A stretch of DNA of 64,000 nt from Mixia osmundae IAM 14324 (taxonomy: Eukaryota > Basidiomycota > Mixiomycetes > Mixiales > Mixiaceae): positions 432,689 to 496,688 of the forward strand of contig NW_014575555.1 in assembly GCF_000708205.1 (NCBI RefSeq), given 5' to 3'. A program made the position numbers and the translations under genes. Position 1 is the stretch's first letter. Each line of letters opens with the position of its first letter. This document shows positions 44,085 through 53,627 of this stretch, piece by piece. The notes under the pieces were generated by a model. The model made no database searches and was not told the origin of the DNA. It worked only from the letters and a program-made list of their open reading frames with translations.

Positions 44085-46019
44085 CTATGCGTCGTGACCG
44101 GCACTTTGCACTGAGAAACCGCTGTTTCGCTCTCCGCCGGGGAAGGCGAGCTGGAATGGTATGCCATCGAGACTGAGGAGTGAGCCCCTGCCTGTCTGCT
44201 GTGATACTCGCTGGCTGTTGTGGGATGATCGATTTGATATGCCGCTGATGCTGAGCGGTGTCGAAGCACGCACTGATTCTTCGCGCTCAAGCTCGCTTTG
44301 CTTTGCAGAAGTGGTCGCCGATGCATTGGACATGCGCGGTCCAGCGGCTTGCGACGCGTCCGAGAAGCGAGACGATGGTGGCAAAGCAGGCATGATCGAA
44401 GAAGTCGATTGCCTGACAGTCTCTGAGCTACTCCGGCGTGCTGAGTCCATGTCCGACGATGTTGGCGACAGTGCAGGATCGGCAAAGGGATCAGTCGAGC
44501 CCGAGCTGCCGCTGATGATACTAGCTGTATTACTCGACGGCGCGGGCGAGGTCTTGCTTGGCATCTTGACTTGGACAGCCCGCGCTGTTGAGACGCCGAC
44601 GACGTGTACCTGGTTTGCGGAATGCGGTGTGACAATCTGAGATTCAGCCGGTTAGAAGCGTACATATTTGCAGTGAGAACGAAGGCTTACTTGTGGCGGG
44701 TCGAGAATATAGCTCATATGGCTGATGGTACTCATGGTCTCGGTCGAGGCGACGCTAGAGCGATCCCTCAGCACGTTTGGCAGGTGCAGCATCTGATCAT
44801 TAGCGGCCGAGCTGGGCGATGGCGCGTCCACGCCGACATTGAGCTGCTCTGTCGACTCCGGCTCAGGTAGAACGAGATCGAGATCAGGCGCTCGAGGCGG
44901 TCTGAAGGGCTTGCCACTGCCCGATCGGGTAACGGTCGAAGCTGCTCTCTTGAGTGATGTCTGGTCATCGAACAGCAGCGGCAGGGACGGGTGAGCAGGT
45001 GACTGAACCTCGGGCGCCATGTGAGCAAAGCTTCCTCCCGAATCTCGAGACGTGGTCGAGACCGGCACACTGAGTCGAGGCGCGCCATTGCGTGTCGAGC
45101 CAGACGTGTAATGTGAAGAGGACAGTTCGCCGCTTGGCGTTCGGAAGAGACCGTCCGCGAGGGACATCGAATTGGCATGCGCGGGCAAGTAGGCGCTCGC
45201 GATGGCGCTCCTATCGCTCAGGTTTCCGGTCATTGCGTGCCCTGGGGCATCTGCAATTTGACCGATAGCAAATACGTCTGCAAACGGGTCTGCACGAGCG
45301 CTTTCGTCATAAATCGTTGGTAGTCGCGGGGCTTGCGGATTAGTTGTGCGAGGAGGCTGCAGAGAGAGGTGCCTCGTCTTGTTTGGCGAGTGTTCCGTAG
45401 CTTGCGAAGCGTCAGAAAACAGACTGATCGGTAGCGAGATGCGACGATCTGTGGGCGAGCACTCTCGCGCGTCCCCTTGTGGACCGATGCTGACGAGGTC
45501 GCGAGCTTCGTTGAGACCCAGTTTCTCATTCGTAGATGCAGTCTCGAGCAGCGTTGATGCGCGCTTGGATCGCCCGGACCAGCTCAAGCGGTGTGCCGCC
45601 TTTGTCTCGCTTGACTCCTTTGAGAGTTTGCGGCTTGTCGAGCCATGACCTCCTCCGCCCAGCAACAAGGACAGCGGTAGCCTCACGATGCGATCATATA
45701 TCGAGCTGGCGCGCATAGACACACTTTCTGCGGGCTTCGAAGGGAGACGGACGGCTGAGCGTCGTCGCAAGTAGACGAGCGCAAGACCGACGAGCAGTAA
45801 GCCGGCCAGGGCACCACCTACTCCACCTCCGATGACGCCTCCAACCGAGCTGTGGTGTGTGCCAGTATTACCTGCGCCTCCGCCGCCCAGGCCGGCAACA
45901 CTGTCTGGCGCCACGCACGAGTTTACTGGGCAGGTTTGGCAGCTTCGTCCGGACTGTATACAGACCTGGTCTGAGGGGCAGTCGCATGCTTGAGCAGCCG
46001 GACACGCTATGCACGACAT
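44085..46019 (-). CDS. OPY2: OPY2-like membrane anchor of stress/MAPK signalling
   Basis: Two exons (46019-44691, 44636-44085) give 626 aa. The short outer domain has the Opy2 cysteine pattern CIACPAAQACDCPSDQVC...CQTCPVNSC. One membrane span follows a Gly-rich stretch (VIGGGVGGALAGLLLVGLALVYL), then a long Ser/Pro-rich cytosolic tail. In yeast, Opy2 brings the adaptor Ste50 to the membrane in the osmostress pathway; the same role here is an inference. The start at 46019 puts the Cys domain at the very N-terminus without a signal peptide, as in the family. Convergent with the Ser-rich membrane protein gene. Confidence 0.8.
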
Positions 46020-46523
46020 CTGGGCGCGCAAGCAAGTGTTGCGCCAAAATCTCGAAGAGCGGTGGAAGCGCCTGTCGTGGAATGACACGACGACGCGCAC
46101 AGACGACGCGACTGATTTTCCAGAGTCTCCACGTCATCAACATGCTTCCCCAATCCACCCCGACATAAATATGATCCATACGCCAGCTTGGACTCAAAGC
46201 AGCCCACAAGTGCTGCAGGAGATCATCCTGTTTGATGATCGTAGCCATGTAACGAGCCATCTTCAGCTACACAGCGGTCCATGCGTGGGTTCTAGATGAC
46301 AGAGTGCGAGCGATCGGTTGCCGTCGACAGGGCCAAAATGGCGGTCTCGACCCAGACACTGATCGAGACAGATGTCGCTCATAATCAGACAGTGTTCATC
46401 TATATCAAGGCCATGCCTTCGAAGCGAGGGAATGATTGACCCCGACTTCAGGAACGCATCAGGCATGGCCTTTCCTAATCGGGAAGACCCTGCGTCACAC
46501 CTTCATCACGAGTCAAAGGCACC
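46020..46523. other. Intergenic region between divergent OPY2 and C2H2 genes
   Basis: About 500 bp, presumably both promoters. Short ORFs on both strands (for example 45868-46260 minus) lack family features. Confidence 0.4.
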
Positions 46524-48502
46524 ATGCCACGTTATAGACCGACATTGTGCCTGGCTACAAATGCTCCTCCGCGCAATACTCTTGGACAAAGGCTAGACCC
46601 CGAGCTTGCACCTACTTACGACCGAACGACTTTCGTTTCGACACCCAGGGCTAAGCCTAAGACACTCCGGCAGGCTCTACTCTGGTCAGCAGAGCGACGC
46701 AGAAAGCGGCTCGAGCAGGAGCAGACACGCGGTACACGCTCTCCTGACGAGCAGCTAGCAGCCAAGGCGAGCAAGCAGCCTAGGCAACGCATTGGACGAG
46801 CGCCTCTCGCCGTTGCCCTTCAGGACACCTCTGCTCGCACACTCAACGTCATCGAGAGCAGCACTGGTCGCAAGAAGGACAAAACTCGCTCACAAGTTCA
46901 TCAGCATTCAGACCAGACAGGGCCATTGCGCAGACTGCGCTCGCAGCGAGTCCGCATCGTCGCGCCATATCCTACAAGGCGTTCTGCTCGTATATCGATC
47001 AGAAGGGCTCGCTCCCAAGTCTACCCGGCCTGTCTTGGCCCTGATCCGCTCTCGGAACAGCAAGACTTTCTCGGACAGGCTCAATCGACAAAGGAGAAAC
47101 TCGTCGCTGAATCTGCCACAAAATCACTCGCACCTACGCAGACACGGGTCACCCGAAGCACAACTCTTGCGAAGCGAAAGCAGTTCGAAGCAGAACAAAT
47201 TCGGGACGTCTTGCAGCCGCACAAGCAGTCCATCGAAGCAAGCATGTTTGCCTGTTGGTGTGGCAACAAATTCGCGCGCCTCGAACATCTTGCACGTCAC
47301 GAAAGGTCAGTTTCTGGATTTGGCCGCTCAGACGGATTCTTATGCATATTGGGAATAGGGTGCACACCGGCGCGAAGCCGTTTTCTTGTCACTGCGGTCA
47401 GCTCTTCAGTCGACTCGACAATGCACGTCAGCATGCGTTGCAGCGACACGCTGATCAGATTGTCTTGAATGACAAGATGATGGAAGAGAACAAAGAGATT
47501 CATTCGCAATTGCGACTAGCAAAGGAAGAAGCAAATCGTCAGAACAAGCTCATCAGACAGGGCGAGATGCAAAGTCCCATCCGCAGTCGTGTGTACCATC
47601 CATCGCCGTCGCCTGATGTATCGATGTCCATGCCAAACACACCGATCATCCAAGCCAAGCGCTACACGACGAGCTCTCCCGTGCGAAGCGCCTCGCAGTA
47701 CTCGGATTACAAATGCTCCAATTTCATTGACTCTGATTCCGATTCGCCATTCTTCCATCATCTTGGGACGCCATCAACGCCCTCGCAGGCTCAGACGCTC
47801 TACAATCGTCCGCATAGCAGTAGCGGACGAAGCCAAGGACGACCCTGCTCAAGCGATGGCAGGCCTCGCAGCAGCAGCTCCTCGTCGAGCAGAATCACCT
47901 TGCCGTCTATTTCTAGCCTGATCATCTCTGCCAATGGGGACATGCAACGTCGAGGTCGCGGCTTACTGATCTCAGACATTGGTCGCGGCGCACCCTATCG
48001 TAGCCGATCCCAAGGTTCGCCCTCGAGCGAGGGGCATCGCTTCCAAACCTATCGTCCACATCGCTATGAAAGGGGCATCGGACGCTTTGCTGAGGGCTAC
48101 CTATCGCCTACTGCGCTGCGATCAGCTAGTCCGGCGAGAGCAGACATCGGCCGCGCTTCTCGCTGCTCGCCACTCATTCAGCCGGGTGTATTCGAGCAGG
48201 CGAATTCGACACAGCTGGCGCAGGATCTACCATGCTTCTCTTCACACAGCGACTCAATGGATCGCGACGAGAACATGCATGATGGCTATCTCGGACCACC
48301 TGCGCTTATCGACTCGATCTCTGCAGCCTCCAGCTCAGTAGCGACTCCCAGCCCTGTTGCCCAGCAGGACTGCTTTGATAAGAGCCAGCTAGAGCACGCT
48401 CGAGATACCTCCGTCGATGGCTTGGCAGCAGCGGCAGCCATCGTCGCGCTATCCGGTGATACACACCTGCCCGCATCGCTTCGCGTCATCTTGTCTTCTT
48501 GA
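46524..48502 (+). CDS. C2H2 zinc-finger transcription factor
   Basis: Two exons (46524-47305, 47359-48502) give 641 aa. Two adjacent fingers lie around residue 250-310: FACWCGNKFARLEHLARHER-VH, linker TGAKPF, and SCHCGQLFSRLDNARQHALQRH. The first finger is finished only by splicing the 53-bp intron. In both fingers the cysteines are spaced C-x-C rather than C-x2-C. A coiled stretch (MMEENKEIHSQLRLAKEEANRQ) follows, then a long Ser-rich region and an Ala-rich end. The N-terminal 250 residues are very basic. Targets unknown. Confidence 0.85.
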
Positions 48503-48639
48503 ACTGGTAAGCTTGACACGCACCCTCACGACCCTCCACGTATGCGCGCGCAAGCTGGCCTTGCTGGCATTTTGTTTTCAAATTGCATGACGAGCCTCGG
48601 CTGCACACGCGTGACTGATCGATCGCGCTGGTGTCCAGA

Positions 48640-49827
48640 ATGGATGATCACGTTCCTGCTCATGGCACACGACCTCTCCTTGCCTCTATCTCCTCGTCTG
48701 CCATCGACACTACGAGCAATGGTCTCGTCAACATGCGAGGGCAAGCTGCCAGTTGCTTGGGCGCCTCCCACGCCAGATTCGCTGCTTGTACCAGTCCAGC
48801 ATTCTGCCGACTCACCGCCTGAGCTAGATTTAGACGCTGCTGCACACGCCAAGCAACCTGCGTCAACAGCACAACCGAGCGATGCAAGAGCCCTGCCGAC
48901 GCAACACCTACAGTCTCGAGCGTCAACGCATCACGCTCGAGGCTCATCGGTCTCCATCGATAGCCTTCTCAATCCGCAAATAGACTCAAAGATAGACAAC
49001 GTGAGCTCCGTCGAGGTCGCACGACAGTGGAGATCTGATCTATACAGATGCAGGCTACTTTCAGCTTTGCCTCCGAGCCCGATAGACCGGCAAAGCGAGC
49101 TTCAGAGGAGCAAGAGCTCTCGCCTATCGCGCTCAAGACCGCTCGACGTAATCACGAGTATGGCTGGTCTCGCACGCCGTCCATTCGCAAAGCCGCCGTG
49201 AAAGCCAAAGAGGCGGTCTGGCAGGCCACACTAGAGAACAGCACGGCTTCGTCCGAGTCAGACGTTGCGCCTCGTGCGGAGGATCTCTACGTGCCAGCCG
49301 CGGCCGAGCTTGTCAGCAACAATCCTCAAAAAGGCCGTCGTGCGCCTCTTCGGTCGGATAGCGGCAAGACGGCGGCGAACAGCAAGACAAGTCGCAAGAT
49401 CTCACATTCGCTTATCGAGCGCAGGCGGCGTGAGAAGATCAATGACTGTCTGCAATCGCTTGCCCATCTCGTACCGGAATGTCGAGCACAGGTCTCGCAG
49501 CACACAAGCAAGGCACGCGAACGAGCACCCAAGACATCCTGTGCTCGTTCTGACGAGCCTGCGCCAAGGGCAATGCCTATCGAAAAGCTATCGGTCTTGC
49601 AAGGCACGCTGACGTACATTCACCGTCTGCATGACCGCGTACGCGCACTCGAACAGCGATGCGGTCTGCCCCTCACTGCGACTCCAAGATTGCACGACGC
49701 GACAGAAGAGGATGAGGAAGACGAAGTGGACGAAGAAGGAGAGACCGTAGAGGGAGATTCCGTAGAGGATGCTGCGTCACTTTTGCTTGCGTTCGCAGAG
49801 CGGCCACTGGTTGCGAAATCGAGATAG
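48640..49827 (+). CDS. bHLH transcription factor with long loop
   Basis: Three exons (48640-48721, 48777-49000, 49048-49827) give 361 aa. The basic region KISHSLIERRRREKIND has His, Glu and Arg at the E-box-contact positions. Helix 1 ends at LVPECRAQ; helix 2 is IEKLSVLQGTLTYIHRLHDRVRALEQ. Between them is a loop of about 45 mostly polar residues, far longer than normal. An acidic Glu/Asp run closes the C-terminus. The first exon is placed by frame: its junction codon (AAT G|AT) continues into SLLVPVQHS. Function cannot be named from the domain alone. Confidence 0.82.
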
Positions 49828-49901
49828 CTAGAAGTAAACTATTGTATTGATGCGCTCTGATGTGTACACACTACCATTACAACTCGTACGTCAGATGGAT
49901 G

Positions 49902-51891
49902 TCAGATGGAGGTCTGCCTAGTCGGAATGGCGAATCGACTGCTGGCGGTAGTACTGATGGACGTACGCGTAGCCGATGAATCGCTCCTCGACAGAGAGTG
50001 AGCGAAAGCAACGTGAGATTCGCTGTCGTCATCGTCTGCGATTGCGCGGTAATCAAAATCGCCTGCTTCGCTGTCGGGCGTCGGCAGAGGCATGACCGAA
50101 TCGTCCTCGCCTCGCGAAGAAGAGTGCATCGAGGAAGCTGTGCTAGCACGTACGGGCGCTTGCCGTTGTTGTGGGGCAGGGGGATGAGAAGTAGATGGGG
50201 TCGATGAACCTGAAGCACCGTTGCCGAATGTCCAGGTATCGCCTAGCGCTTGCTGTAGCTCTGCAGTGCGGTCGATAGACCCTTGCATACCGGCTGATCT
50301 AGCGGGTGATGAGATGATGGACGGCGGCAGACCTTGAGACGGGTCATTCCTGTCCGTCAGAGGCGCAGTAGAAGTCGTTGCCGCGCTCTGCAAAGTTGTG
50401 GAAGGCTCTGCAGCTTGCTGTGCCGCTGCTTTGTCCCGCTCTGCTCGCTCTTTGCGTTCTCGCTCCTCTTGCTCGAGTAGGCTGATCCGCATCGCTTCCA
50501 TAATCATGAGTTCTTCGAGACTGACAATTCCCGTGTGAGTGCGGTCTCGCGAGGCATAGAAGAGGGCTTACTCTGCTCCTGTCATAGGACCGTGCTCGCT
50601 CCTTTGTCGTCTGCTCCGACGACTTGAGCTGCCATCTGCCCCATCGTCTGCAAACAGTCCGCCGGGTGCAGATCGAGAAGACGTGACACCGAGCGGTACC
50701 ATTCTGTCGAGGAAGCTGTCAGTGGATGAAAGCTACGCAACAGCATGTGCTGACCTGTCGCCGACCTGACGAAAGATGATCCGCCGATTGGCGCGACGAG
50801 CTGCTGTTGCTTTGGCGATGGCTAGCTTGTCCTCCCAATCAGGATAGATCGTATCTGTCCGTCACCACCGTCTCGGTCAACCTCATGGCGTGATCCAAAG
50901 GGTAGTACGAACCTGTGAGGACGACCTCGGGAGCAGTGTGGGAGATACTCTTCCTCCGGGGTCCAGAGGGTTTGTCGGGCGCGAGGATTGAGAAGTCGCT
51001 CGCATTGGCTTCGCCATCTATAGCAGAGTCAAGCTCGGGTGAGGCTAGGGTGATGGGGAGCTGCGGTGGCGTATAGATGACGCCAAAGTTGGGCTCGACG
51101 CAGAATGGGCATGCGACTGCTTCAGACTGTTTCTCTGCGTCAGGCTTCGTGCTGATTCATTTCAAAGAGTAGTCTACCTCTGCGTGTTGTGGTGTTGGAT
51201 CGTTGCGTTTGAGATAGACAAAGCATTCTGTGCACAATGCTTGGTCGCAGCATCTCGAAAAGTTGATGTTAGGCGGATAATTCCTTGAGGTTCAGTCAGC
51301 ATCAGGCATCGAGACTTGTTAGAACGAGACGAACAGAAAGCAGATGGGGCATTCTGCAGTACGGAAGTACAGCGTGATCTCTTTCTGCTGTCGCGCTTCG
51401 GACTCCTCGTGTCGGTGTGAGGTACCGTCGCCCTGGACGACGGCATCGAGCAAGCTGTCGATATCGTCCTTGCTCATGCCTTCCTCCCAACCATCGAGAC
51501 CTCGATAGAAGGGAGCAAGCTTGCGTGACTCGATCAATCTGTGCACGACGGGATGGTCCCAAGTAGCAGGCGCGTTGGCGTAGACATTCGAGACGGGCTC
51601 GAGGAAGCCTAGATCCGGCGCGGCATAGATATCCTGAGCGGGCTTTCTGGCGATAGCCTCACGGGCAGCGAGGGCTTCCCTCAAGCCCGAACTAGACGGC
51701 TGACCCGGATTGGCTGCATCGCCACCGGCGAGGAAGGAGGACTGATGAGATCCACCGCCGGGGTAGCCGACCACTCCTCCCGAAGCACGAGACGATCTGA
51801 ATGCGCCGTTGCTGGAGGATGAAAGGCCGTCTGAAGCATTACCATTGCCTTCCTGATTGCGGCTCGCATGGCCACTGGGTGCGTTGCCCAT
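49902..51891 (-). CDS. SIP5: SIP5-like RING-type protein
   Basis: Six exons (51891-51335, 51283-51178, 51126-50913, 50854-50755, 50703-50572, 50520-49902) give 575 aa. The conserved Sip5 block is spread over three exons: [28 protein letters not shown], then ACPFCVEPNFGVIYTPP. Further blocks are IYPDWEDKLAIAKATAARRANRR and LEELMIMEAMRISLLEQEE. Yeast Sip5 binds the Snf1 kinase and the Reg1 phosphatase regulator; the fungal family is otherwise little known. N- and C-termini are Ser-rich and disordered. The start MGNAPSGH begins with a Gly at position 2, compatible with N-myristoylation. Confidence 0.87.
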
Positions 51892-52586
51892 CCTGGCTGA
51901 TCGACTTGACCCGTCTTGATTTTGCTCGAGCGATGATGGCGATGTAATCAGCTCGGCAGGCTGGAGTCGTCTGCTGCTTGGCCTATAGACCCGAGGTTCC
52001 CATGGTCTGACGGTCTCGACAGCGCTCGGTCAGTACATGTACGGTATGATCGGACTCGTTTCGTTCGAGTGAGTAGATGAGTGCTCGCCCGACTCGAGTC
52101 GATCCGATAAACTCGTCCTCGCACGTACTTGCGCGAGCTCGGACGTGAGCCCCTGCGATGGACGGAGTGAGGTGTCTCACGGAAAGGATGAGCGCCCCTT
52201 TGCAAGAGCGCTCTGCTTCTCCTCAGTGACACGAGTCTCGGCCTCGGTCTAAACTTGGGGAAAGGTGATCGTCGCTCCTCTCGCGAAGCGGCAATCGCTC
52301 GCGTGTCAATCGGGTTCTGCCTCGACTTTCACACCCAATGTGTTGTAGAGCATCTGCATGTGCCTATGCGAGCGTACAACAGTCACACTTGGATCGGAAG
52401 CTAGTGCAGATGCGTCTCGTGGGGAGCTGAGCCGGCGCGCGCGCACACTCTAGCCGTAAGCCCGGCGAGATGTCTAGCGGGCCTGCCCTGTGGAATCTGA
52501 CGAGGCTCTTGCTCGCTCGACCGTCACTCTCGATCGAACCATGGAGATGGTAGATCCTCGGTCTGACTGTGGTCCTCAGATTGCAC
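51892..52586. other. Intergenic region with a possible small exon
   Basis: Lies between SIP5's start and MZM1's stop, both on minus. A reading ending at about 52302 on minus (HMQMLYNTLGVKVEAEPD and stop, after a clear TAG acceptor) looks like a coding C-terminus, and an ATG near 52542 could start a small gene. No continuous model could be built. Confidence 0.3.
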
Positions 52587-53185
52587 TCAGGCTGGGTTGC
52601 AAGGTGTCATTGTACCGTCGCGATTGACCGTCTTGGCCTTGACGGTCTCATTGTCGCCGAGCTCGGTGTCCTTTGTGATCTTGAGACCTGCCCGCACTAC
52701 GGGCATCAGCATTGAGGACGCTCATGCTGCCTTGCGCTGTGTACGAACCTATACGAGCTCGTTCGGCATCGTGCTGACCCTGGACGACATTGCGCCTGAA
52801 GAAGAGTGCGACCTGGCGCAGTGCGAGCAAGGCCTCCTCCAGGGTGGCGGGAGCCATCTGCTTCCTCCTCCTCTGCTTGTTCTCTGTCGCTTGCTCTGTC
52901 CCCATAGTCGCCGTTGGCTCTGCCGAGAGTGTCGCGACGGCAGCTTGCACAAGCTGCGCGTTCATCGGCCTCGCAGCTACGATCAGATTGCAGGGTCAGG
53001 CTTGCTTGCATCGAGCAGCATGATGTCTGACAGTACCTAGACGGGCTTGTCGATCATGGCCAAAGGTCGCATGCTGAGCTCGGAGAAGCTCCTGATGTAA
53101 ATCATCGACCGTCAGACCTGCCGTCTGACTGACTGTCGTCACCGACCCTGTAGGCAGATGCGATCTGCGTACGTGCACTCGACAT
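52587..53185 (-). CDS. MZM1: LYR-motif complex III assembly factor MZM1 (LYRM7)
   Basis: Mitochondrial matrix chaperone that stabilises the Rieske iron-sulfur protein before insertion into complex III. Four exons (53185-53147, 53091-53037, 52976-52779, 52687-52587) give 130 aa. The LYR-type start is TQIASAYRELLRAQHATFGHDRQAR. The conserved end is LALRQVALFFRRNVVQG-LKITKDTELGDNETVK. Between them lies a Gln/Thr/Arg-rich stretch that departs from the usual middle helices, so the third exon may be read too long. Divergent from the RSP5 gene. Confidence 0.8.
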
Positions 53186-53627
53186 CCGACAACAATCTTC
53201 TTCGACGTCGTCCTGATCGACAGCTGGACGCGTGGCAAGCAGTCACGAAGGCGGGAGCGTGAGAGATTTCACGTTGCCCGCGCTTGCCGATCACGCCAGA
53301 AAGGCGCTGCTGTGGTGTCCTTCTGAGCCAGTCTGGTCGAGTTGAAAACCTCGCGACGTGCATCCCGAGGCAGTCCATCGCCAGACGTAGACTATAGCGT
53401 CTCACAGAAGAGCGATTGACATCCGCGGCGAAATTTGGAATTCTCGTCGGATCAGCGACGCATCGACTGTTCCTTGCCCTTCCTAGCACTTTCTGATTCG
53501 CCCATCAAGCGCCGACTGATCCAGCGTCGACCTGAATCTCTGTGTGACCCGTCATCTGTGGTACGACAGGCACGCAGACTGAGGATCTGGCCATCAAGTC
53601 TGTGTTGCTCCGGACCACAAAGTCATC
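53186..53627. other. Intergenic region between divergent MZM1 and RSP5 genes
   Basis: About 440 bp, likely holding both promoters. No ORF with family features. Confidence 0.4.
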
